DNA of 64,000 nucleotides from Planctomycetota bacterium (GTDB lineage Bacteria > Planctomycetota > PUPC01 > JACPCR01). The notes beneath the pieces are model-generated. The model saw only the letters and a program-made list of their open reading frames with translations. It was not told the origin of the DNA and did no database searches. The stretch spans positions 55,719 to 119,718 of the forward strand of contig JACPCR010000055.1 of NCBI GenBank assembly GCA_016179685.1, read 5' to 3'. Positions within the stretch are counted from its first letter, which is position 1. Every line of letters begins with the position of its first letter. Made by a program: the position numbers and the translations under genes. Below, one piece after another: positions 23,934 through 32,743 of this stretch.

Positions 23934-26900
23934 GGGTCGAGCGGCGGTGCTCCATTGCCCTCTGGTCTTTCCTGCTGTATCTGGCCTCCACCGCGCCTTC
24001 GGCCGGCGCCTGGTGGGAAAGCGCCAGACGTGAGCCTTCTTCTTTAGAGCCGGTCTTCGGTCAGAATGCAGAAGGCGCCTGGAAGATCAGTTCCGGCGAA
24101 TTCAGCGTCTCGTTCGATCTCCAGCTCGGGAAGGAAATTCTGACCGCCCATGCCACGAAGGGCCTATACCTGGACGGGCTGACCCAGTTCGCTGGGGAGC
24201 GGCATCTCAAGGCTCTTGTTCGGCTGCCTGTGGAGGCCGCTCCTCAGGCCTCGGCTGGATTCATCCTGGGTCGGAAATCCCCGTCCGACAGAGGCTATCG
24301 CGTCACACTCACGGCAACCCGAGATTCCGAGACTATCCAGTGCAGCGTCCTGAAAAACGGTCAAGCCCTGCGGGCGCCCCAAAGCGAGACACCCTCCGAC
24401 TGGGACGCCCCTTTTTCGTCATCCCTCGCGTTCACGCTGAGAGCCTATGCCCAGATTCTGCCCGGTTGGCCGGAGGATTACCGCACCCTCATCGAGGCCG
24501 ACATGGCCTCCATCCCGGACCACAACCGCAAGTGGCTCGCGGTCCGCATGGAACTGGCGGTGGGCGAGGCCCGATTCTGGCTCGATGACCGCCTCGTCTC
24601 GGTGAAGAGGGATGCGGCGATCCAGCCGGACGGGGCGGCGGGCGTGGAACTGTCCCCGGGGACGCAGCTCGCGTATTGCCGGATCGGGTCGTCCTGGCGG
24701 GAGCCCGAAGGATTTCTCCCGGTGGAGCTGGACGGCTACACGAACGCTCGCGCGTTGCTGGGAGGCGAGACGGTCTCTTCGGCCACACTGCCGCCGCCCG
24801 GCGAACGCGTGCGAGTGCAGGGCATCCCGTTCGTCTTTTCCGGGATGAATCCGGAGGGCCACGATCACATCGACGTGGGCCGCAGCCTCTATCGCCAGGC
24901 CAACGCGGAAGGATATCACCCGTCCTCCGGACCCCGGTGGATGGGCAGTGCGTTGCGCGATCCGGCCCGCACCCAGCTCCGCGTCCCCAACGGGCGCTTC
25001 GATACGCTCCACCTCATCGCAGCGTCCGATTCCGACCCTGAAGAGATTCCGCTGGTCAGCGCCCTGTTCTTCCGTCCCACCTGCGGCTTCGCCGAGACTT
25101 TCGAGGGCACGGTCCCCCTGGCTGCGGCGAAGGCCTCCGAGTGCGTGCCCCTCCCCGTCACCCTCTCCGGCGGGAAGAAAGTCAACCTCTGGCTGGTGAA
25201 GATTCCCCTGGACCCCGGGCGACTCTCCTCTTTCTCAGACCTGGACATCGTCGAGATCGAATTGACAAAAAAAGTTCATCAGTATCGTTCATATCCGGAC
25301 CCGTTCATTTATGGCTGGCATCAAGGGGGGCCTCCTTCGGCCGTGCATGTTTATGCCCTGACGCTGGGCCGCGCGCCCGTGGAGTTCGAGCTCAAGCCCG
25401 ACCGATTCGGCCACGTCTGGACCAGTCCGGAGGTGTCGAACTATGCAGTGCATCTCTCGAACCAGACGGATGCCGAGCAGCAAGGTCGCCTGATGGTGGC
25501 GACGCGCAGCTTTGACGGGACCGAAACGACCCAGCAGGAGTTCCCCATCAAGCTGGTAAAGAGACAAACGATCCTTTTGAGGGTCTCGTTCCCCGTGAAG
25601 CTTTTCGGTTACCACGATCTCGAGGCGGCGCTGGAGATCGCCGGGCGAGTCTGGAAGGAGAAGCGCTCGTTCGTCCAGTTGGCCCCGGACGCGCGGTCGC
25701 CGCGCTGGGAGGCGGGCAAGGGCGCTCTGTTCGGTTACTGGAGCTATCACGGGGGCCATTACACGCCCAAGGCGGAGCATCACGTGAGCCTGATGACCCG
25801 CGCCGGGGCAAGGACGAGCATTTCGCTCACCCCGGGTGAGAACGAGTGGGTGCAGAAGCACTGGAGCCGCGTCCCGGCGGGCGCCTGGGAAGTGGCCGCC
25901 CAGCCCTGGGCCAGGGAGGACCCTTACGACCCGAAGCAGTATCAGGAGTATCAAGAGAAGATCGTCAAGGCCTACACGGATGCCCGCGAGAGAATCCCTG
26001 AAGCGCTTCGGCCGGACCACGTCTACTTCTTTCCCGAGCCTCATGTCAGCCTGCGCCTCACCGCTGGAAATTATCCCACGTACTGGGGCGACCCGGACGT
26101 GGTCCTCACCGATGAGGAAAAAAGTCAATTGCGAATGTACTTCGTCACCGCGAAATGCGCAGCAGAAGGCATCCGGAAGAAGTGGCCGGACCTGAAAATT
26201 CTGATCCCGTGGGGCGATCCTCTCTTCATCGTTCCGCTGTTGCGGGCGGGCTTTCCGCGGGACTTGATTGACGGCTCGGGACTCGACATCTGCGGATTCG
26301 AGCGCCTCCCCGAGCAGCAGCTCCACCAGATCAGCGTGCACCGGCTCTACACCCTGAAAAAAGAATATGAGAAAGCTGGCATTCCCAAACCGCAGCTTCA
26401 GTACTGCGAGGGTATCTTCGTCCCGACCGAGGTCGGCGCCTGTTCCTGGCGCGAGCAGATGGATATCTACCACCGCTGGACCCTGATCAGCATGGCCTAC
26501 GGAATCGAGCGGTTCTATTCAGGATGGTTCGCCTTCGACTGCGGCTCCTATTACGGGTCAGAACATTACGGCGGCTGCGGCATCCAGCGCCGCATACCCT
26601 ACGGTGACCCCAAGCCCGCCTATGCGGCCTACGCCACGATGACGGACCGACTCAACCAGGCGAATTTCGATGGCTGGCTCGGGACAGGATCGCTGACGAC
26701 CTACTGCCTGCGATTCCGGGGGCCTCGCGGGCCCGTCTATGCCCTTTGGACGCTTCGAGGCAAGCGCCCCATCCGATTGATCCTGCAGGCCGATGCTGCC
26801 GTGAACGTCACCGACTCGATGAACAATACTCGGCTGCTCAACAGTCGTGACCGGGCGGTGACGTTCTTGACGGACCCCTCCGTCGTTTACGTCACGGCCG

Positions 26901-28012
26901 CGGGAGAGGTGGAATCCGTCGAATTGGGCGGTTCGGACCATTCCGACTCGCGGCCCGCGCCGGACGCGGTATCCCTGGCCGACCTGGGTGACGGGTCGTG
27001 GCGCTATACCTCGCAGCGGGACATGATTTACGAGAACAATGACTTCGACACTGCACGCGCCCTGGGAAAATTCAGCTCTTCGGTCGTCGAAGAGACGGGG
27101 CGCGGCCCCGTACTGGCCTCTCGCCTCGACCCTCAGGACCGTCGCCGTGAACTGATGCCCTGGTATAACAGCCTATCGCCTCGAAAGCCCATCGTGATTC
27201 CAGGCGCGGGCGACGCCCTCGGCCTCTGGGTCAGGGGTGACAGCGATTGGGGCCGATTCATCTACTGCCTCCGGGACGCCCGAGGCGAACGCTGGATCAG
27301 CATCGGCAGCAAGGACGAATGGAACTGCGACGACGTCCATTCCTGGAGCGCCTTCAACTTCGATGGCTGGCGCTACCTCCGGTTCGAATTGCCGCGCCAC
27401 CTGGGCTACGACCAGTTCCGCATGCACGGCACGACGTGGTGGCGATCCGAAGGCGGCGACGGCGTCGTCGACCTGCCCCTGAGGCTCGAGACCATTTTGG
27501 TCGAGCAGCGGACCCATATCCTGTACGTCAACGACGTCCAGCCGGTCGCCTCCGATACGGTTCTTTTCGGCAAGCTGTTCGTCGAATACGATTCTCCAGA
27601 GGATAGGGGCCCAGAGGCCGTGCGGCTCTCGCGCCTGCGCATGCCGCGGCCTCGTGGGCTGCCGGACCTGCCCAACCCCATCAGGAAGTTCGAGGCCGAG
27701 GGAGTCGGCAGCCCGGTCTCCATCACGGGCCTCAGGCCGCCTGAACATCAGTACGACGGGACTCGTGTCCACGTGGATTTCCAAGAAGCCCCGGACGCCA
27801 AGGTCCATCAGGTCTGGGTCGCCGCTTATCCAGACGGCCGAGGCGCGCAGAACCTCACGCCTTCAAGTGGAAAAAGCGGCGTGCTGGTCCATGGACTCCG
27901 ACCCGGCGTCCCCTTCACCTTCTGGGTGGTCTATCAGGATGCGAATGGCCGATGGTCGAAGCCTTCCGCGCCCGTCACGCAGACGCTGATCAACGCCTTC
28001 AAGGAACAGTAG
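23930..28012 (+). CDS. Large secreted multidomain protein with a GH-A-like TIM barrel and C-terminal FN3-like domain
   Basis: The 1360-residue product starts with a signal peptide (residues 1-27, hydrophobic core ALWSFLLYLAS, ending SAGA). Residues ~28-200 look like a LamG/concanavalin-like sandwich. A barrel region at ~660-960 carries FFPEPH (E703) and QYCEGIFVPTE (E827). Two glutamates 124 residues apart fit the acid/base and nucleophile of clan GH-A enzymes (GH39/GH86-like), but no family is firmly assigned. The C-terminal ~95 residues (VHVDFQEAPDAKVHQVWV onward, GLRPGVPFTFWV) resemble a fibronectin type III domain. It would act outside the cytoplasm on a polysaccharide. The ATG overlaps the PhyH stop. 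Confidence 0.78.
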   Translation: MRVERRCSIALWSFLLYLASTAPSAGAWWESARREPSSLEPVFGQNAEGAWKISSGEFSVSFDLQLGKEILTAHATKGLYLDGLTQFAGERHLKALVRLPVEAAPQASAGFILGRKSPSDRGYRVTLTATRDSETIQCSVLKNGQALRAPQSETPSDWDAPFSSSLAFTLRAYAQILPGWPEDYRTLIEADMASIPDHNRKWLAVRMELAVGEARFWLDDRLVSVKRDAAIQPDGAAGVELSPGTQLAYCRIGSSWREPEGFLPVELDGYTNARALLGGETVSSATLPPPGERVRVQGIPFVFSGMNPEGHDHIDVGRSLYRQANAEGYHPSSGPRWMGSALRDPARTQLRVPNGRFDTLHLIAASDSDPEEIPLVSALFFRPTCGFAETFEGTVPLAAAKASECVPLPVTLSGGKKVNLWLVKIPLDPGRLSSFSDLDIVEIELTKKVHQYRSYPDPFIYGWHQGGPPSAVHVYALTLGRAPVEFELKPDRFGHVWTSPEVSNYAVHLSNQTDAEQQGRLMVATRSFDGTETTQQEFPIKLVKRQTILLRVSFPVKLFGYHDLEAALEIAGRVWKEKRSFVQLAPDARSPRWEAGKGALFGYWSYHGGHYTPKAEHHVSLMTRAGARTSISLTPGENEWVQKHWSRVPAGAWEVAAQPWAREDPYDPKQYQEYQEKIVKAYTDARERIPEALRPDHVYFFPEPHVSLRLTAGNYPTYWGDPDVVLTDEEKSQLRMYFVTAKCAAEGIRKKWPDLKILIPWGDPLFIVPLLRAGFPRDLIDGSGLDICGFERLPEQQLHQISVHRLYTLKKEYEKAGIPKPQLQYCEGIFVPTEVGACSWREQMDIYHRWTLISMAYGIERFYSGWFAFDCGSYYGSEHYGGCGIQRRIPYGDPKPAYAAYATMTDRLNQANFDGWLGTGSLTTYCLRFRGPRGPVYALWTLRGKRPIRLILQADAAVNVTDSMNNTRLLNSRDRAVTFLTDPSVVYVTAAGEVESVELGGSDHSDSRPAPDAVSLADLGDGSWRYTSQRDMIYENNDFDTARALGKFSSSVVEETGRGPVLASRLDPQDRRRELMPWYNSLSPRKPIVIPGAGDALGLWVRGDSDWGRFIYCLRDARGERWISIGSKDEWNCDDVHSWSAFNFDGWRYLRFELPRHLGYDQFRMHGTTWWRSEGGDGVVDLPLRLETILVEQRTHILYVNDVQPVASDTVLFGKLFVEYDSPEDRGPEAVRLSRLRMPRPRGLPDLPNPIRKFEAEGVGSPVSITGLRPPEHQYDGTRVHVDFQEAPDAKVHQVWVAAYPDGRGAQNLTPSSGKSGVLVHGLRPGVPFTFWVVYQDANGRWSKPSAPVTQTLINAFKEQ

Positions 28013-28060
28013 TCCCCGTGCGCGCGAACAGGGGTGTGCCGTAACACCTGAGCAGCCAGT

Positions 28061-28134
28061 TTCACAAGCTCGTCCGGAGTTTCGCCTCACCCCGGCCATC
28101 TCCCAGAGAGAGAGGGATTTTCTCTGTCATTTAT
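28061..28134. repeat. Dispersed ~75-base repeat, copy B
   Basis: Second copy of the element at 22585-22664. The central palindrome is partly eroded here. It lies between the large secreted protein gene and GH32, followed by a CCCTCCCGGAGGG hairpin shared with ~17601. Confidence 0.6.
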
Positions 28135-28226
28135 TTCGTCCCCCCAAGCTGTCCCTCCCGGAGGGATGCCGTTGGGGCACGGGAGGGATATTCGATACAA
28201 GGCTCAAATCATCACTTAAATCTTTC

Positions 28227-29579
28227 ATGGCTCACGACACGAGAAAAAACGAAATCTACCGGCCCCAGTTCCATTTCACCGCGGAGAAGAATTGGCTCAA
28301 CGATCCGAATGGGCTGGTCTTCTTCCAGGGCGAATATCACCTGTTCTTCCAGCATAACCCGGCCGGACGCGAGTGGGGCAACATGACCTGGGGCCATGCG
28401 GTGAGTCCGGACCTGCTCCACTGGCGGCAGCTCGCCCATGCCCTGTCACCGGACGATCTGGGGACGATCTTTTCAGGCTCCGCCGTCATGGACTGGCGGA
28501 ACAGCGGCGGTTTCCAGACAGGCTCGGAGCCGGCCATGGTCGCCTTCTACACCGCCGCCGGGTCGCACGCCCCCGGCGGGAAGAGGCCCTATACCCAGTG
28601 TCTCGCATTCAGCAATGACCGGGGCCGCACGTGGGCAAAATATGCCGGCAACCCGGTGGTGGGCCCCCGCTCGCCTTCCTGCCGCGACCCACGCGTCTTC
28701 CGGCACGAGCCTTCTGGACAATGGGTCATGGTCCTCGCCGAGGACCCTGGACGCGCCCTCTCGTTCCATGTCTCCTGCGACTTGAAAAACTGGTCGTGCT
28801 GCGGCCAACAGGACGGTTTCTACGAGTGCCCCGATCTCTTCGAGCTTCCCGTGGAAGGCCAACCGGGCGAGGCGCGCTGGGTCCTTCATGCCGCAGATGG
28901 CCGCTATCGGCTCGGCCGATTCGATGGTTCAACGTTCACTCCCGAGACGGACAAGCGGCCTCTGGATTTCGGGCCGCACTTCTACGCCTCGCAGACCTGG
29001 AGCGACATCCCTGTACAGGAAGGACGCCGAATCCAAATAGCCTGGCTGCGCGGCGGCGAATACCCGGGCATGCCTTTCAACCAGCAGATGGCCTTCCCCT
29101 GCGAGTTGACCTTGAGGCCGACGCCCCTCGGCCTGCGCGTCTGCCGCTGGCCCGTCCGGGAGGTCGCGTCGATCCGGCGCGAGGGTCGCGCCTGGCACGG
29201 CACTGTCCTCGGGCCGAGAATGAACCTGCTCGCCGGGCTGGACGGCGACCTCTTCGACATCGAGACCGAGATCGAGCCCCAGGGGGCCCACTCCATAGCC
29301 CTTCGCCTGCGCGGCGAAGAGATGCGTTACGTCGTCCCGGACCGCCGACTCAAGGTCCTCGGACAGTCCGTGCCGATCGCCCTTCGGGAGGGGACACTCC
29401 GGCTGCGCGTGCTGCTCGACCGGGCGAGCATCGAAATTTACGCTGAAGGGGGCGAGACGTGCCTCTCCTTCCCCTTCCTGCCGGACACGGGAGACCGCGG
29501 CCTGGAACTCGTCACCCGCGGCGGAGAGGCCCGCATCCGAACCCTGCAGGTCTGGCCGATCGAGTCCATTTTCGTTTAG
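28227..29579 (+). CDS. GH32-family fructan hydrolase (levanase/invertase type)
   Basis: The 450-residue protein has all three GH32 catalytic motifs: nucleophile D26 in WLNDPNG, transition-state stabiliser D154 in the RDP motif (CRDPRVF), and acid/base E200 in YECPDLF. A five-bladed propeller is followed by the family's beta-sandwich (~310-450; SIEIYAEGGETCLSF is typical). It hydrolyses beta-fructosyl linkages such as those in levan, inulin or sucrose. No signal peptide is visible, so it probably works on imported oligosaccharides. No clear Shine-Dalgarno precedes the ATG. It is followed after 74 bases by a rhamnogalacturonan-lyase-like gene on the same strand. Confidence 0.93.
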   Translation: MAHDTRKNEIYRPQFHFTAEKNWLNDPNGLVFFQGEYHLFFQHNPAGREWGNMTWGHAVSPDLLHWRQLAHALSPDDLGTIFSGSAVMDWRNSGGFQTGSEPAMVAFYTAAGSHAPGGKRPYTQCLAFSNDRGRTWAKYAGNPVVGPRSPSCRDPRVFRHEPSGQWVMVLAEDPGRALSFHVSCDLKNWSCCGQQDGFYECPDLFELPVEGQPGEARWVLHAADGRYRLGRFDGSTFTPETDKRPLDFGPHFYASQTWSDIPVQEGRRIQIAWLRGGEYPGMPFNQQMAFPCELTLRPTPLGLRVCRWPVREVASIRREGRAWHGTVLGPRMNLLAGLDGDLFDIETEIEPQGAHSIALRLRGEEMRYVVPDRRLKVLGQSVPIALREGTLRLRVLLDRASIEIYAEGGETCLSFPFLPDTGDRGLELVTRGGEARIRTLQVWPIESIFV

Positions 29580-29653
29580 CCAAGCGCCGCTTGAGGCCGA
29601 CCAGCGGCCATAGCGAGCGGTGAGAATCCCACCCTTCGTTCCGGAGACATGAC

Positions 29654-32023
29654 ATGACCGATCCTGTTTCATTGATCCGCATCCTGGATAGCCGGCCGGA
29701 AGGCTTGCCCGTCGTCGTGGGCTGTCCCTTCCCGGCCCAGCAGATTACCGACGGGGTGCGGGAGTCCACGATCACCTTCACTGGCGGGAGGCAGACGGCC
29801 GCCCAGGTCGCCCTTCTCACGCCGCCCACGCCCGGCGGGGTCCGCTGGGCCGAACTCTCTTTCCTCGCCGTCGAAGGAGGACCGGCCAAGGTTACTCTGG
29901 GGCCGCCACCCAAGGCCGCGCACTCGTCGTGCGCCGTCGAATCATCTGACGGATGCCTTCGGCTTAGCAACGGCCTGCTCCGAATCCGGCTCTCCTCGGA
30001 GCCGACCCTGCCGCCAGCATCCTTCGAGCGTCTCCAGCCCGGCGGCACGCCCATGCCCCTCGGCCGCATCGCCCCTGAAGTGGTCATGGAGAAAGGCATG
30101 CTGCACCTCGAGCAGCCAGGTCAGGCCCGCCGACTCACCGTGATCCGCCAGGGGCCGCTTCGGCTTCAAGCGGAGGTCCTTGGCACGCTGGCTTCCCTCG
30201 CTGGCTCGCTTTCCCTGTCCTACCGGGTCACCGTGGAAATCTGGGCCGGCCTGCCAGCGGCCCGCGTGGACTTCATGCTCTCGCACGTCCGGCCCGGTGT
30301 CGGTTCCTTCGAGGTGCATCGGGCCACCCTCAAGGGCGAGTGGGAGGTCGGCCGCCAGACCGCTCGCCGCTTCCTCCAGATTTGCTACAGCCAGTACTAC
30401 AAGCCCCGCGAGGTGCGCAACCCCGATCCGGTCGCGCTCGTCGCCGATGATTCGGCCGGCGTGGTCCACGTGGCGGACCCTGCGATGCTCAGGGATGACA
30501 CCGTCTATCCTTTCTTCTTGCGCCCACCGACGACGCACACGGCCGACTGGCTGGTTCTCGAGGGCGGGGAAAATGCTATTGCTGCCACGATGGTCGATAT
30601 GACCGCGATGAGACCGAACCGGCTCGAAAGCTTCGGGCCGCGGCTCGATGCCCATTTCATCCCCGAAGGACATGCCACCGACTGGCCCCAGGGACGCCGA
30701 CGGGAACAGACCCTTCTTCTCGCCTTCGCCGAAGAAGGAGTCGAAGCGTCACGCCTCACCGGGCCCCTGTCCGACGTGTTCGCCTTTGGCCGCGCCCTGC
30801 CCGCCTCGGAGACCCTCGCGGCCCTGCGATGCTTCGACCTCGATGTCGCTCTGCCCTACGTTCCGGGCCGCAACGTCCGGATCACCCAGGTTCTGAATGA
30901 CCTCTGCCGGCTAAATACGCCCAGCGATAAGTGGAATCTCGGCGACACCATCGACAGCGGCTACACCCAGTCCTACGCCGGGTTGATTCCGGGCGGCCTG
31001 AAGCCGCGGCCCGGCGCACCCCCCATGCGCCTGTGGTTCAATACCGGGAACTGCCTTTTCCCCGACCCCGTCTTCAAGGGGATCGTCCAGCCCGTCTGGA
31101 CCAACAACGAGTATGACATGATCCATGCCTTGGCGGTGGAGGTGGCCCGGACGGGCAAAAGCGATTACCTGCCGATGCTGCGGTGGTCGGCCCGCCACAC
31201 GATCGAGGTCGACTTCGTGGCTCACTGCGACGAGCGCATGAATCACCGCGGCACGCCCCAGCACTCCCCCAACCACAACACCTCTGGCGTCATCTCCAGC
31301 CACCTCTGGACCCAGGGCCTGCTCCAGTACTATCTTCTCACGGGCGACCGCGATGCCCTGGACGTCGCGCATGCGCTCGGAGAGAAAGTGATGGACCTGA
31401 ACCGCTGGTCCGAGGCGCGTTCCTGGGGCTTCGACCGCGAGATCGGCTGGGGCCTCCTCTCCCTGGTCTGCCTCGTCGAAGCCGGATTTGACCGCTACCG
31501 CGAGGAGTGCATCGCGATGTCGGATTTCCTTCAGAACTATGACCGGCGCTCGTATCGCGGCCCGGTGTATCTCTCCACGGGCCGCCGCAACCGCTCGCTC
31601 GAGCGCCAGATGGTGGACGGCGGCCTGGGCTACTCGCCGCTGATGGAAGCGATGGACCGCTGGCAGAAGATCACGCGGCGGCCCGACACGGAGGCCTGGC
31701 TAAAGGAACTTCTCCTGCAGTATCAACGGGAGACCTGGAACGCCATTGCCGAAGGCGAAGTGCCGCACCAGCGGTACATGGTCCCCGACGTCATGGGGAT
31801 CGGATACGAGCGGACCGGCGACCGCACCTTCATCGACCTGGGCCTCGCGATCCTCGAGAACTACGATTTCGTGCGCGAGCAGCCCGTGGGGGAGATCAAG
31901 CCGTCGGCCATGACCTACCGCGCCGTCTTTCGCTTCCTCGGCCATGCGGACCGGCTCGGCCTGCTGGACAGCTTCGAATCCCCGGCGATCGTACGCCTGC
32001 GGAAGCGCGCTGAGGAAAGGTGA
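29654..32023 (+). CDS. Exo-rhamnogalacturonan-lyase-like protein (PcRGLX/YetA family)
   Basis: The 789-residue product fits the PcRGLX-like architecture: an N-terminal beta-sandwich (RIFT-like) with GLPVVVGCPFPAQQITDG, a second beta domain (~100-390), and a C-terminal alpha/alpha toroid (~400-780) with YTQSYAGLIPGG, WTNNEYDMIHAL and HSPNHNTSGVISSHLW. Members cleave or remodel pectic rhamnogalacturonan-I oligosaccharides; the exact activity here is inferred. No signal peptide is visible. A GGAG element lies 8 bases before the ATG. The pairing with GH32 suggests a plant-polymer diet. A hairpin follows about 110 bases downstream. Confidence 0.78.
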   Translation: MTDPVSLIRILDSRPEGLPVVVGCPFPAQQITDGVRESTITFTGGRQTAAQVALLTPPTPGGVRWAELSFLAVEGGPAKVTLGPPPKAAHSSCAVESSDGCLRLSNGLLRIRLSSEPTLPPASFERLQPGGTPMPLGRIAPEVVMEKGMLHLEQPGQARRLTVIRQGPLRLQAEVLGTLASLAGSLSLSYRVTVEIWAGLPAARVDFMLSHVRPGVGSFEVHRATLKGEWEVGRQTARRFLQICYSQYYKPREVRNPDPVALVADDSAGVVHVADPAMLRDDTVYPFFLRPPTTHTADWLVLEGGENAIAATMVDMTAMRPNRLESFGPRLDAHFIPEGHATDWPQGRRREQTLLLAFAEEGVEASRLTGPLSDVFAFGRALPASETLAALRCFDLDVALPYVPGRNVRITQVLNDLCRLNTPSDKWNLGDTIDSGYTQSYAGLIPGGLKPRPGAPPMRLWFNTGNCLFPDPVFKGIVQPVWTNNEYDMIHALAVEVARTGKSDYLPMLRWSARHTIEVDFVAHCDERMNHRGTPQHSPNHNTSGVISSHLWTQGLLQYYLLTGDRDALDVAHALGEKVMDLNRWSEARSWGFDREIGWGLLSLVCLVEAGFDRYREECIAMSDFLQNYDRRSYRGPVYLSTGRRNRSLERQMVDGGLGYSPLMEAMDRWQKITRRPDTEAWLKELLLQYQRETWNAIAEGEVPHQRYMVPDVMGIGYERTGDRTFIDLGLAILENYDFVREQPVGEIKPSAMTYRAVFRFLGHADRLGLLDSFESPAIVRLRKRAEER

Positions 32024-32743
32024 GCCCGGATGATTCACGAAACGATCTTCGGGGAATCCTGTAGCCCCGTTCTTGCGTCTATGGGAGCGTGGCGGTCACA
32101 ACTACGAAAAACGGGGAGAATCATCCCAGGAGTGAAGGCGGAAAGGTCTGGTTTCCGCCCCTAGCCGAGCGTTCATTCAAAAGGACAGCCCCCAGGCTGA
32201 CCTACGTCTAACCTGACACGCCGCCGCTCAAGTGGCGCGGTCGCTGGCCAGCCTGAGTTTGCTGTCAAGCCATGAGCTTGTCGAAGGTTCGAAGGCTGCG
32301 ACCGCAGAGTAGGCCATTGGCCCGCTGCACAGCCGCGGGGCTACTTCGCACAACGCCCAAGTGAGAGCGCACGATGGCCACTGCTGGGAACGCCAGCATC
32401 CTGCTGGCAAGCTCCGGCGCGGCTCGTGGTTCGTGGTGAAGACCAGGAGACCGAGTGAGAGCAAGCGATGGCGGATTTATGCCGGCTTCCTGCGGCGACC
32501 AACCATCCCAGGGCGACTCCGCCTACGGCGGATCGCTCCGGACTATATCATTTCGCCCACTTCGGGGCTTTTCTAAGATAGTGAACAGGGAAGGTTCACT
32601 CAGTTCTTACGCGCACTCTTCAGCTCGATTCCTGCTCCTCGCTTTTTGTTCCCCGTGATGAAGCAAGTCATCGGGCTTGGAAGCGCGGGTGCACTTCCAA
32701 ACTCATCTACTTGTTAGATTGCGGCAGCGCTGCGCCAGGCACG
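32024..32743. other. 720-base non-coding gap between convergent genes
   Basis: Contains a hairpin at 32137-32159, a weaker CCCCGTT/AACGGGG pairing at about 32064-32117, and a TTGGAAG/CTTCCAA hairpin at 32677-32700. Open frames here are short, lack codon-usage character and match nothing I recognise. The sequence reads like eroded DNA. Confidence 0.5.
32137..32159 (+). terminator. Hairpin downstream of the rhamnogalacturonan-lyase-like gene
   Basis: GGCGGAAA and TTTCCGCC form a perfect 8-base stem with a 7-base loop, 113 bases past the stop codon. Confidence 0.45.

Noticed and set aside
32361..32658. Two overlapping ~70-codon plus-strand frames
   Set aside because: No ribosome-binding site, no domain, and composition unlike the neighbouring genes. 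The region looks like eroded non-coding DNA.
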